DNA of 64,000 bases. Source: Melioribacteraceae bacterium. GTDB lineage: Bacteria; Bacteroidota; Ignavibacteria; Ignavibacteriales; Melioribacteraceae. The stretch is from positions 39,138-103,137 of the forward strand of contig DAOSDY010000006.1 of the NCBI GenBank assembly GCA_035362835.1, read 5' to 3'. This document shows positions 1 through 9,900 of the stretch, piece after piece. Both the position numbers and the translations under genes were made by a program. The first letter of the stretch is position 1, and the number at the start of each line of letters is the position of its first letter. The notes under the pieces were generated by a model. The model saw nothing but the letters and a program-made list of their open reading frames with translations. It did not search any database and was not told the origin of the DNA.

Positions 1-123
1 CCCCCTGAAGTTCTTCATATCATAGCATATCATTCTAAAGAAGGGGATCTCGGAAAAAGATCGGTTGAATCGATAATTGTTCATCACGCGGATTTCGTTT
101 CTTTTGAACCTTTTAAAGCGTGA
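1..123 (+). CDS. C-terminal end of an HD-domain phosphohydrolase-like protein (5' truncated by window)
   Basis: Frame 1 is open from the first base to the TGA at 121-123 and gives 40 residues. They contain IAYHSKEGD, then a RSVESIIVHHADF segment. In HD-superfamily hydrolases a late helix often reads IxAHT/YHSxxG followed by E(A/G)IIVHxADF, so this is probably the last part of such a protein. The catalytic HD pair itself would lie upstream of the window. No function beyond the superfamily can be given. The next gene starts 189 bases downstream, and I see no convincing gene in that gap. Confidence 0.5.
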   Translation, partial: PPEVLHIIAYHSKEGDLGKRSVESIIVHHADFVSFEPFKA

Positions 124-312
124 GTCGGGGAGAGTAAGGATTGATTCACAAAATGAAATTTCCCTGCTTCAAGAATATTGTTGCTGCTGGGATAAAATTA
201 AAATCGGAGAATTACTAAATCGTGTTTTCGCTGTGCTGTTAAAAAAGCTAAAAATGTATTCAAATTAAATTTTCGTCTTCCATATGATATTTCACCTTTA
301 ACGGAGAATTGA

Positions 313-2289
313 ATGAACCAGACTTTAATTGAAAAAATCGCACAGAAATTTGCTTACGGATTACACAATAATCAGAAAATCCACGCGGGTGATTATATAT
401 CAATAAAGCCGGCTTATGTAATGACGCACGACAATACAGGTGCGGTAATTCCGAAATTCAAAAGCATCGGTGCAACAAGACTTTTTAATCCCCGCCAGGT
501 TGTATGCACACTCGATCATGATATCCAGAATAAAGATGAAAAAAACCTTGCCAAGTACAGAAAAATAGAAGAGTTTGCTAAATCGATGGGTGCAGATTTT
601 TATCCCGCAGGCCGGGGTATTGGTCATCAGATTATGTGCGAGGAAGGATATGCATGGCCTGGTACAATGGTAGTTGCATCTGACAGTCATTCCAATATGT
701 ATGGCGGATTAGGGTGCCTCGGTACTCCGATAGTCCGGACCGACGCCGCTGCAATCTGGGCCACCGGAAGAACTTGGTGGCAGGTCCCTCCTATTGCAAA
801 AGTTGAGTTAAAGGGAAATCTGAATAAAGGAGTCACAGGCAAGGATGTGATAATCGCCTTGTGCGGCTTTTTCAATCATGACGAAGTATTGAATCATGCA
901 ATCGAATTTACAGGCGAAGGTGTAAAATTTCTGTCGATTGACCAGAGATTAACCATTGCCAACATGACTACGGAATGGGGCGCGATGGCAGGTCTCTTCC
1001 CGATTGATGATGTGACTCTTAATTGGCTGAAAGAGAGAGCCGGTAAAGTAGCTTCACGGGGTCTGGAAGGAGTTCCTTCAGATACAGATGGTAACGGGAA
1101 GCATCCGCGTATGAACCAGATCAGAATTAATGAATTGGAGAATGAAATTCCGGAACTGGAACCTGATCCGGATGCATTCTATGCAAAAGTCCTAACATTC
1201 GATTTAACCAGTGTGGAACCTCACGTATCCGGTCCGAACACGGTTAAGACGATGAGCCCGGTTTCAGAGATAAAAGACAAACAGCTGAAAATCCAGAAAG
1301 CTTATCTTGTATCCTGCGTGAATTCGAGAGTTGATGATATTGCAGAAGCCGCTGAAGTTTTACGCGGTAAGAAGATTGCCGAAGGAGTTAAATTCTATAT
1401 TGCTGCGGCTTCGAGTGAAGTGCAGTCCGAAAGTGAAAAACGGGGCGACTGGCAGACACTACTCGATTCAGGGGCAATTCCGCTTCCGCCGGGATGCGGC
1501 CCATGCATTGGAATGGGAACAGGACTATTAGAAGACGGTGAAGTGGGAATCTCTGCAACAAACAGAAATTTCAAGGGGAGAATGGGATCTCCGAATGCAC
1601 AGGCATATCTGGCTTCTCCCGCAGTCGTTGCCTCCTCCGCACTGAATGGCTTCATTACTTATGATTACACTCAACCTCACGGTAATTTAATTGGTGAGAT
1701 TAAGATCAATTCAAGAACCTCTTCGGTAAAAGAACCGGTTCAGACAATTGATGGATTCCCCTCTTCACTGGAAGGTGAACTTATATTCTGTCATCAGGAT
1801 AATCTTAACACAGATGGAATTTACCCCGGCAAATACACATACCAGGATGATATGACGCCAGAACAGCAAGCGGCAGTAGTGATGGAAAACTATGATCCTG
1901 AATTTGGAAGAATCGTAAAAAAGGGAGACCTGCTGGCAGGCGGATTTAACTTCGGTACTGGAAGTTCGAGAGAGCAGGCAGCAACCGCATTAAAATATAA
2001 AGGAATTCAGCTTGTTATTGCAGGTTCATTCAATGAAACTTACAAAAGAAATGCGCTTAACAACGGGTATCTTTTAATAGAATGTCCTGAACTTATTAAA
2101 AATCTAAAGAGCAAATTCGGTACAGAAAAATTAACAGTAAAAACCGGTATTAGAGCAGTGATTGATTTTGCTAAATCAATTTTGTCTGCCGATGGAACAG
2201 AATATCCAATTGATCCGGTTGGTATTGCAGCTCAGGAGCTTATTGTTTCGGGCGGATTGGAAAACTGGGTTAAGAAGAATTTAAGCTGA
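313..2289 (+). CDS. Homoaconitase-like protein of the fungal Lys4 type (aconitase superfamily)
   Basis: A 658-residue single-chain aconitase-superfamily enzyme with both the large [4Fe-4S] domain and the C-terminal swivel domain. Cluster ligands are visible as Cys335 (LVSCVNSR) and Cys395/Cys398 (GCGPCIG). The swivel domain carries FGTGSSREQAATAL. Segments such as HAGDYISIKPA, YPAGRGIGHQIM, IVRTDAAAIWATG, LNHAIEFTGEG and TNRNFKGRMGS closely match my memory of yeast Lys4 homoaconitase, more than mitochondrial aconitase or the split LeuCD/LysTU enzymes. The expected reaction is homocitrate to homoisocitrate via homoaconitate in lysine synthesis, which fits the LysW operon at 31.6-37.5 kb. A GGAG lies 8 bases before the ATG. 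The citrate-lyase genes downstream leave open a role on citrate or cis-aconitate. The superfamily is certain; the substrate is inferred. Confidence 0.85.
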   Translation: MNQTLIEKIAQKFAYGLHNNQKIHAGDYISIKPAYVMTHDNTGAVIPKFKSIGATRLFNPRQVVCTLDHDIQNKDEKNLAKYRKIEEFAKSMGADFYPAGRGIGHQIMCEEGYAWPGTMVVASDSHSNMYGGLGCLGTPIVRTDAAAIWATGRTWWQVPPIAKVELKGNLNKGVTGKDVIIALCGFFNHDEVLNHAIEFTGEGVKFLSIDQRLTIANMTTEWGAMAGLFPIDDVTLNWLKERAGKVASRGLEGVPSDTDGNGKHPRMNQIRINELENEIPELEPDPDAFYAKVLTFDLTSVEPHVSGPNTVKTMSPVSEIKDKQLKIQKAYLVSCVNSRVDDIAEAAEVLRGKKIAEGVKFYIAAASSEVQSESEKRGDWQTLLDSGAIPLPPGCGPCIGMGTGLLEDGEVGISATNRNFKGRMGSPNAQAYLASPAVVASSALNGFITYDYTQPHGNLIGEIKINSRTSSVKEPVQTIDGFPSSLEGELIFCHQDNLNTDGIYPGKYTYQDDMTPEQQAAVVMENYDPEFGRIVKKGDLLAGGFNFGTGSSREQAATALKYKGIQLVIAGSFNETYKRNALNNGYLLIECPELIKNLKSKFGTEKLTVKTGIRAVIDFAKSILSADGTEYPIDPVGIAAQELIVSGGLENWVKKNLS

Positions 2290-2551
2290 TAAAAAATCAT
2301 AAGACATTTTATCTAATCGTTTTTTATATCATATTTATTAGTGTTTCTTTACGAATTTGTGATTAGCAAATAGCTTTTGAGCCGGCAAAAGAATAATTTT
2401 GTTTCAGTTAAAAATTGAATTGTTAATGCTTGCAGATAGAATAAATACAGAAAGAGAATTTTTCCCCTTCCTCAACTTTCCTAAGATTTTCGAAACCAAC
2501 TGGCAGAACAAATAACCTTTTTTCACATTTTAATTTATAAGGATAACCACA

Positions 2552-4075
2552 ATGGAGAAGTCCATCTCGCGCGTTATTTCTGAGTTTGCAGTTAACCTGA
2601 AATATGAAGATTTACCAAAAGAGGTAATAAATGAAGTAAAAAGATATTTATACGATTCCATAGGATGTGCATTCGGAGCTTACGGAACTAAAGATGTAAA
2701 CATCATCCGGGATATATTAAAAAACACCGGTGGACGAAAAGAATCCACTGTAATAGCATTCGGTGATAAAATTCCTGCAGTGAATGCAACTCTAGTAAAT
2801 TCTTTAATGATCCGTTCACTCGATTTCAATGATATTTACTGGAAAGAGGATCCCTCGCATCCATCCGATATAATACCAGCCGCGTTATCGGCAGCGGAAA
2901 TGGTCGGCGCTACAATGAAGGATGTAATTGTTGCGATTGTACTTGCCTATGAATTCGAACAGAGACTCTGCTTATTTGCCAAACCGGGAATACGGGAACG
3001 GAAGTGGCACCATGCAACTTTAACTCAATTCGTATCCCCCATCGTTGCCGGTAAAATACTCGGCTTGAATGTCGATCAGATGGTAAATGCAATCGGAATA
3101 AGCGGTTCTCATAATCATACCATCGGATGCCCCACTGCCGGCAGGCTGACAATGATGAAGAATACAGTTGATCCGATGGCTGTACAGAGCGGTGTCTTTG
3201 CTGCTTTGATGGCTAAGAGAGGTTATTCAGGTACCGAAAAAGTATTCGAAGGTAAAGAAGGATTCATGGATTGCTTCGGCGGCTGGAATGCTAAAGAGGA
3301 AAAACCGGAACCGGTAATCATGAAAGGCCGCGAAGGAGAATCCGAATGGAGCTGGGATATTGATGCTCTAACAGGAGGTCTAGGAAAAAGCTGGAAAATT
3401 CTTGAGTGCAGCATGAAAGCCTTCCCCACCGAAGCGTTAACACATACTCATATTTCAGCCACTCTTAAAACCATTATTAATCACGATATAAATTATGATC
3501 AGATTGACAGAGTAACAGTAACAACAATTGCGCGAGCATGCGACATACTTTTCGATCCTCACAAATACAGACCGGAATCCAGGGAGACAGCCGATCATTC
3601 ACTTCCATACTGTATTGCAGCAGCTATTGTTGACCGTAAAATCACAACTCAATCCTTCAGCGACGAAAAGCTGAAAGACCCGCGTATATGGAATGTGATC
3701 GATAAAATCAAGGGTGAAGCTTCTCTGGAATTCGAAAAGATGTTCCCAGCCAAACAGCCGTCGAAAGTTAAAATAAGAACTATTGACGGAAGAGAATATT
3801 CAGAATACCTTGAATATCCGAAAGGTGATCCGCGTGAACCGATGTTGATGGAAGACCTCGACAATAAATTTATAGCGCTCTCATCCGGGTTATTAAATGC
3901 AAAAGAGCAAAAGAAGATTAAAGAGATTATCTTTAACTGTGAAATACTTCCGGTTCAAAAATTTATGAATTCTCTGGTGTTGAAGAAGAAACCGGTAAAG
4001 AAAAAAAATTATTCTGTTAAAAAGGTGAAAAATGCAAAACTTAAAAAGAGCAGGCGCGGGAAAACAAGGAGATAA
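2552..4075 (+). CDS. MmgE/PrpD family protein (2-methylcitrate/citrate dehydratase-like)
   Basis: A 507-residue member of the MmgE/PrpD fold, which includes 2-methylcitrate dehydratase, the iron-free citrate dehydratases and cis-aconitate decarboxylase. Family signatures are the N-terminal RYLYDSIGCAFGAYG, SLMIRSLDFNDIYW, the HPSDIIPAALSAAE segment, and KAFPTEALTHTHISA with SLPYCIAAAI in the second half. It begins 262 bases after the homoaconitase and runs into citDE, so it is very probably co-transcribed with citrate lyase. A role in interconverting citrate or methylcitrate with an aconitate is inferred, and the exact substrate cannot be read. The last 30 residues are an odd Lys/Arg-rich tail that overlaps the start of citDE by 44 bases. 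Confidence 0.85.
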   Translation: MEKSISRVISEFAVNLKYEDLPKEVINEVKRYLYDSIGCAFGAYGTKDVNIIRDILKNTGGRKESTVIAFGDKIPAVNATLVNSLMIRSLDFNDIYWKEDPSHPSDIIPAALSAAEMVGATMKDVIVAIVLAYEFEQRLCLFAKPGIRERKWHHATLTQFVSPIVAGKILGLNVDQMVNAIGISGSHNHTIGCPTAGRLTMMKNTVDPMAVQSGVFAALMAKRGYSGTEKVFEGKEGFMDCFGGWNAKEEKPEPVIMKGREGESEWSWDIDALTGGLGKSWKILECSMKAFPTEALTHTHISATLKTIINHDINYDQIDRVTVTTIARACDILFDPHKYRPESRETADHSLPYCIAAAIVDRKITTQSFSDEKLKDPRIWNVIDKIKGEASLEFEKMFPAKQPSKVKIRTIDGREYSEYLEYPKGDPREPMLMEDLDNKFIALSSGLLNAKEQKKIKEIIFNCEILPVQKFMNSLVLKKKPVKKKNYSVKKVKNAKLKKSRRGKTRR

Positions 4076-5252
4076 AGTAAGATCCGATTGTTATATCGAG
4101 ATAGAATTAACAAAATCGGGCGGGATTGAATCGTCCCTCCAAAGTAAAGTTGATTCTATGTACGGCGAGACTATTAACGATCTTATGATAACGATGAGCG
4201 ATTTCTTCGGTCTTAAGAATGCATTAATAAAGACAACTGATTATGGAGCACTTCCATTTACAATTGCCGCCCGTTTCGAAGCGGCTTATAAAAAACTCTT
4301 TCCGGAGGATCAGAAAGAATTCCTACCGGAGTTCAATAAAAAAAATCTGTACGGGTCATCACGTGACAGGTTACGAAGAAGCCGGCTCTACCTTCCTGGC
4401 AATGAACCGAAGTTTTATCCTAACGCAGGGCTTCATAACTCCGACGGAATAATTCTTGACCTTGAGGATAGTGTTGCTCCATCCGAAAAGGATGCTGCTA
4501 AATTTCTTGTCAGGAATGCATTATGCGCAGTTGATTTTTACGGCGCCGAAAGGATGGTTAGAATAAATCAGATTCCGCGGGGACTTGATGATCTCCATTA
4601 CGTTATTCCTCATAATGTTCACGTTATTTTAATTCCCAAGTGCGAATCCGCTCAAACTGTCCTGGATGTAGAGGATGAGATCAACCTTATTAAAAACAGC
4701 AGGGATATAAATTCCGAAATATTTCTTATGCCGATAATTGAGAGCGCACTCGGTGTTGTAAAAGCATTTGAGATAGCAACAGCATCCGATAAAGTTTGCG
4801 CGCTCGCAGTCGGATTGGAAGATTATACTGCTGATCTGGGAGTTGAAAGAACTATGGAAGGTAAGGAGAGTTTTTACGCACGTTCTGCAATCATAAACGC
4901 CGCCCGGGCAGCGGGTATACAGGCAATTGATACGGTCTTCTCGGATGTTAATGATATGGAAGGACTGAGAGCTAGTGTTATTGAAGCAAAGTCACTCGGA
5001 TTCGAAGGCAAAGGTTGTATTCATCCCCGTCAGGTTCAGGTTGTTCACGAGGCGTTTGCACCTACAGAAAAAGAAATAGAACGTGCGAAGAAAATTATTA
5101 TAGCGTTTAATGAAGCCGAGAAAAAAGGACTTGGAGTTGTTGCTCTTGGAAGTAAGATGATCGATGCACCTGTTGTTAAAAGAGCCCGGCATACAATTGA
5201 ACTCGCAATATTAAACGGTTTATTAAAGACCAACTGGGCTGACAGCAATTGA
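4032..5252 (+). CDS. citE: Fused citrate lyase acyl-carrier (CitD) and beta (CitE) subunits
   Basis: A 406-residue fusion. Residues 1 to about 95 resemble CitD, the gamma acyl-carrier chain: a GD-rich start, a YIEIEL strand, and DYGALPFTIAARFEAA matching the CitD DDKGAL...ARLEA ending. Ser18 (VRSDC) is the likely attachment residue for the phosphoribosyl-dephospho-CoA group, although it sits one position from the classic ES(S/G)D serine. From about residue 105 the chain is CitE/HpcH aldolase: RRSRLYLPGNEPKF, ILDLEDSV, MPIIESALG, VGLEDYTADLG and GKGCIHPRQV. The product would act with CitF to split citrate into acetate and oxaloacetate. A ribosome site AAAGGTG precedes the ATG. The stop overlaps a possible TTG start of citF. 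No citC, citX or citG lies in the window. Confidence 0.88.
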   Translation: MQNLKRAGAGKQGDKVRSDCYIEIELTKSGGIESSLQSKVDSMYGETINDLMITMSDFFGLKNALIKTTDYGALPFTIAARFEAAYKKLFPEDQKEFLPEFNKKNLYGSSRDRLRRSRLYLPGNEPKFYPNAGLHNSDGIILDLEDSVAPSEKDAAKFLVRNALCAVDFYGAERMVRINQIPRGLDDLHYVIPHNVHVILIPKCESAQTVLDVEDEINLIKNSRDINSEIFLMPIIESALGVVKAFEIATASDKVCALAVGLEDYTADLGVERTMEGKESFYARSAIINAARAAGIQAIDTVFSDVNDMEGLRASVIEAKSLGFEGKGCIHPRQVQVVHEAFAPTEKEIERAKKIIIAFNEAEKKGLGVVALGSKMIDAPVVKRARHTIELAILNGLLKTNWADSN

Positions 5253-5254
5253 AT

Positions 5255-6850
5255 ATGAAAACCAAACTATTATCAATACTATTGACTAAAAAGATGAAAC
5301 TGACAAAAAACTCCGCAGACAGATTTGTTCCTATCGAGGTTAATGGCCAAAAGCAGATTCCTTTTAAAGGCATCGGTAAACATAAACCTGACGGAAGGAG
5401 AGCAAATCCTTCAATAAAATCCTGTGCAGATTATCCCGGGGACGGAAATAAGATTGTAAAAAATCTTAGAGAGGCACTAAAGAGAGCAGGATTAAAAGAC
5501 GGGATGACAATTTCCACTCATCACCATCTCAGGAACGGAGATACAATTGCCAATAATATTTTTGATGCCGCACATTCACTCGGAGTAAAAAACTTAAGAT
5601 GGTTTCCGTCTGCCTCATTCCCCTGTCATTCTCATCTGCTCCGGTATCTTACCGACGGCACAATTCACCACATTGAAGGAAGCATGAACGGTCCTCTCGG
5701 TAAATTCACAAGTGAAGGTAAGATGAAGGGAACGGGAATACTCCGTTCTCACGGCGGCAGGTACCAGGCGATTCAGGACGGTGAAGTTCATATTGATATA
5801 GCAGTAATAGCAGCGCCAACTGCCGATCCGTTCGGAAACGCGAACGGTGTGCAGGGCAAATCGGCTTGCGGCGGACTCGGTTTCGCTCTCGCGGATTCCG
5901 AGTATGCGGATAAAGTAATTGTTGTAACAGATAACCTGGTTTCTTTCCCGTGTGTTCCATGGCAGATTCAGGGTAATAACGTAGACTATGTTGTGGAAGT
6001 CGATTCTCTCGGCGATCCTTCTAAAATAGTGAGCGGAACAACTGAAATGACTAAGAGCCCGGACCGGCTCTTAATAGCCGAATACATCGCAAAGTTTATG
6101 GATGAGGCCGGAATTGTTAAGGAGGGATTTTCATATCAGGCAGGAGCCGGCGGTATAAACCTTGCGGTAATTCTTTTCCTTAAAGAGATTATGAAAAGAA
6201 AAGGTGTGAAGGCGAGATTTATAAGAGGCGGTTCAACTAAATACCTTGTCGAATTACTAAAGGAAGGATTAGCAGATTATATTCTTGACGGCCAGACTTT
6301 CGATCTGGATGCCGTGATCTCGATGCGTGATAACGCGAATCATGTTATGACAACTCCGTTTACAAGCTACAATTATCACAGTAAAGGGAATTTTGCATCA
6401 ATAGTTGACGCGGCCATTCTCGGAGCTACTGAGGTTGATATTAATTTCAACGCAAATGTTGTAACTCATTCCGATGGTTACCTGCTGCACGGAATAGGAG
6501 GATGGCAGAATTGCCTCTTCTCTAAATGCACTATACTTGCCGTCCCATCTTTCAGGGACAGGATTCCTGTTATACTTGATGAAGTGACCACACTTTGCGG
6601 ACCAGGTGAATTAATAGACGTAATTGTAACCGAGAGGGGGATTGCTATTAATCCGCGCAGAAAAGATCTAATCGAAGCTACAAAGAATTCAAAACTTCCG
6701 ATCCGTTCAATTAAAGAGATTCAGAAGGAAGTTTATGAAATTTGCGGCGGCCCCCCTGCTAAACCGAAAATAGACAAAGAGCGGATAGTTGCAGTTGTGA
6801 AATGGGTTGATGGGACATTACTTGATACTATTTATAAGTTGATTGGATAA
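5255..6850 (+). CDS. citF: Citrate lyase alpha subunit (CitF)
   Basis: A 531-residue CitF, the alpha chain that transfers the thioester-bound acyl carrier from acetyl to citryl. Diagnostic stretches are GLKDGMTISTHHHLRNGD, GPLGKFTSEGK, LRSHGGRYQAIQDGE, DPFGNANGVQGKSACG, the QAGAGGINLAV segment, and FNANVVTHSDG with VTERGIAINPRR near the end. Length and order match enterobacterial CitF. A TTG at 5249 overlaps the citDE stop, but the ATG at 5255 is taken here; an ATG at 5294 is also possible. The gene ends the PrpD-CitDE-CitF operon, and a hairpin follows. Confidence 0.92.
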   Translation: MKTKLLSILLTKKMKLTKNSADRFVPIEVNGQKQIPFKGIGKHKPDGRRANPSIKSCADYPGDGNKIVKNLREALKRAGLKDGMTISTHHHLRNGDTIANNIFDAAHSLGVKNLRWFPSASFPCHSHLLRYLTDGTIHHIEGSMNGPLGKFTSEGKMKGTGILRSHGGRYQAIQDGEVHIDIAVIAAPTADPFGNANGVQGKSACGGLGFALADSEYADKVIVVTDNLVSFPCVPWQIQGNNVDYVVEVDSLGDPSKIVSGTTEMTKSPDRLLIAEYIAKFMDEAGIVKEGFSYQAGAGGINLAVILFLKEIMKRKGVKARFIRGGSTKYLVELLKEGLADYILDGQTFDLDAVISMRDNANHVMTTPFTSYNYHSKGNFASIVDAAILGATEVDINFNANVVTHSDGYLLHGIGGWQNCLFSKCTILAVPSFRDRIPVILDEVTTLCGPGELIDVIVTERGIAINPRRKDLIEATKNSKLPIRSIKEIQKEVYEICGGPPAKPKIDKERIVAVVKWVDGTLLDTIYKLIG

Positions 6851-6854
6851 ATAA

Positions 6855-6892
6855 AATAGTCTTAGCTGATCTCACGATTAACTAAGACTATT
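6855..6892. terminator. Bidirectional terminator hairpin between citF and the RND pump
   Basis: An 11-bp perfect inverted repeat (6855-6865 with 6882-6892) sits between two converging genes. The flanks are A/T-rich rather than a clean U tract, so it may serve both strands. Confidence 0.6.
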
Positions 6893-6911
6893 AATTACAG
6901 ATATTCAGCTT

Positions 6912-9900
6912 TTAATTCTGTTTTCTTTCTTTTCTCTTTCTGAAATAGTTTTTCACTTTTTCGCCTGCATGCTCAAATATTACATAAACTACCGGAACAA
7001 CAATAAGAGTTAAGAGAGTTGTAGCCGACAGCCCTCCGATAACAGCTCTGGCAAGAGGAGACCATGTTTCTGCGCCTTCTCCCATTTCAATTGCCAGGGG
7101 AACCATACCCAGAATTGTAGTTAAAGCAGTCATTAGTACCGGCCTCATTCTTGCTTTACAGCCGAACTCAACAGCTTCCAGCAATTCCATTCCTTTTCTT
7201 CGCTGTTGATTGATATAATCAACAAGAACAATTCCGTTATTAACCGCAATACCTACCAGCATGACAACACCTACCAGGGCCATAACGCTGAATGTTGTTC
7301 CTGTTATAGCAAGAAATATAACAACCCCAATGATTGAAAGAGGAACCGTAAACATAATTATCAAAGGATCCACAAGAGATTCGAATTGAGATGCCATTAT
7401 CATGTAGACAAGAATTATAGCAGCAAGGAACGCAAGAGCTAAATAGAAAAACGCTTCCTGCTGATCTTCAGCCGTACCGCCAATCAAAACCTGGTATTCG
7501 GACGGGACCGGAGTTTCTTCAATTATTCTTTCTATCCGGTCAACTGCAGCAGAAAGATCGATTCCGGATAATCCGCATCCGACTGATACATAGCGGCTCT
7601 GATTCTCGCGGAAAATAGTAGGGCTCGACTGCTCTTCAGTAATTTCAGCAACATCCTTCAATTTTATTCTGCCGCCGGACGGTAATGCTAGTTCTAATTG
7701 TTCGAGAGATTCCTTTCTGTTTCTGTATTCCTTATCGAACCGAACATAGACATCATATTCATCACCCTGTTCTCTGTAATGGGATGCCACCCTTCCCTGA
7801 ATTGCAGTAGAGATATTTCCTGCCACCTGTACAGTCGATAAGTTATAGAAGTTGAGCAGATCTTTATTCAAATGAACCTGAAGTTCAGGAGTTGTCTCTT
7901 TTGTATTGAGAGAAATATCGACGAGACCCTCAACCTTTTCCATTTTCGATTTAAATTCATTGGCAATCGCCTTTGCGCCCGCCACATCAAATCCTATTAC
8001 TTTTACCTCAATATCTTTCTCCGTTGTAAAAGCACCGCCCTCCTGGAATATGTAGGTCACTCCAGGCAAAAGATCAAATTTTTTCCTTAGGCTATCCTGA
8101 ATTTCAAACTGTGATTTCTGCCTTATACTGCGCGGTTTCAGTTTTAGAAACAATTCAAGCGTACTCGAAGTTGTTCCAAATGCGCCAATCCCTTCCCTCT
8201 CACCATAAAAAATCGAGACCGATTCAAAATCCTCTTTTGCGACTACATCCTTAATAATATCCTCAATTTGATAAGCATAAACCCTCGTCTGTTCTATCGG
8301 TGTTCCCGAAGGTGATTCGAGAATTACATTTATCAATCCCTGGTCCGACTTCGGAAGAAATTCCCCGCCGAGTAAAGTTGCCAGTCCAATAGAAAGTATC
8401 AATAATCCAGTAACAGAGAACATCACTGTTTTTTTATGGTTCAGCGACCAGTGAAGAATTAATCTGTATTTCTCTGTTAGATCTGAGATCCATTGGCCGA
8501 TTCTATCTTTAAACCTGGAAAAGCGGTTCTCCTTTTTATTAACCTCGATATGAAGAATTTTTGCCGACATAAGAGGTACAAGAGTAATAGCAACGACAAG
8601 CGATACTAATAAGCTGAATGTAATTGTAAGGACCATATCTTTGAATAACTGACCGGTAATATTCGGTACAAACAGAACCGGGAGAAATACAGAAACTGTG
8701 GTTAGGGTTGATGAGGTAATAGCCATACCAACTTCCTGAGTACCAATATCCGCAGATTCATAAAGGTTCTTATCCATTTCCCTGTGGCGGTATATATTTT
8801 CAAGTACCACAATTGAGTTATCTACTAGCATACCGATCGCAAGAGCGAGACCAGCCATCGAAATTATATTAAGTGTAAGATTTGCGGCAAACATAACGGC
8901 AAAAGTCGTAATTACAGAGACAGGAATTGAAATTCCCATTATCAAGCTGCCGCGGAAATTCCTGAGGAAAAAATAGATTACAATAAACGCAAGAACGAAT
9001 GCGATTATTGCGGTATTCTTAAGATTATTAACCGATTTAAGAATAAACTCGGCCTGATCCCACATCACAGATACTTTTGTTCCCTGGGGTAGTCTTGAAA
9101 TAATATCCGGAATTGCCTCATTGACATGCCTGCTTGTCAAAACCGTATTTGCGTCGGACTGCTTCATAATAACAAGCATAATTCCTGCACCGTAATCGGA
9201 CCTTACTTCATTAGTATTCTCTTTGAAGCCATCTTCAACAACGGCAACATCTTTGAGATATACCGGTATACCATTCCGATAAGTAACGATAGTGTTTTTA
9301 ATCTGATCGAGAGAGGAATACTCGCTCATCACACGAAGGTTATACGTCTTGCTTGTTGTCTCTATTGTACCGGCAGGTTGTAATCCGCTTCCGAACTGAA
9401 CAGTCTGAAGGACATCATTCGGAGATAAGTTGTATGAGGCAAGAAGGACCGGATTAATGTTTACATTTATTTGTCTCTGCTGCCCGCCCATTGTTTGAAC
9501 GGAAGCTACTCCATTAACTCTTTCGAGTAAAGGTTCAATCTTCTCCTCGGATAATTTTCTTAATTCGGCCGGGCCGAGATAAGGAGAACTTATAGTAAGA
9601 TAGCTGATCGGCATCATCGAGGGATCGAAAACGAATACTAATGGCTCAGTTGCGTCAGCCGGGAGATAATCCCTTATAAAATCGAGATTTTTTCTTATAT
9701 CATTTTCCGCGATATTCATATCCGTGCCATACTTGAATTCAAGCATGACCATTGAAGTACCTTTGGAAGATTGCGAACTGACTTTTTCGATATTCTTAAC
9801 GGAAGAGACAGCTTCTTCAATAGGTCGTGAAATCAGATTTTCGACATCCTCCGGGCTTACACCGACATAACTTGTAATAACACCGGCAAACGGGAATGTA

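Noticed and set aside
77..268. Open frame of 63 codons on + after the HD-protein tail
   Set aside because: It begins inside the HD-protein coding end in another frame, has no ribosome site or domain, and the composition is that of noncoding sequence.
2552..6850. ATP-citrate lyase (AclAB) of the reductive TCA cycle
   Set aside because: The genes carry CitD/CitE/CitF motifs and no ATP-grasp or succinyl-CoA-synthetase-like domain.
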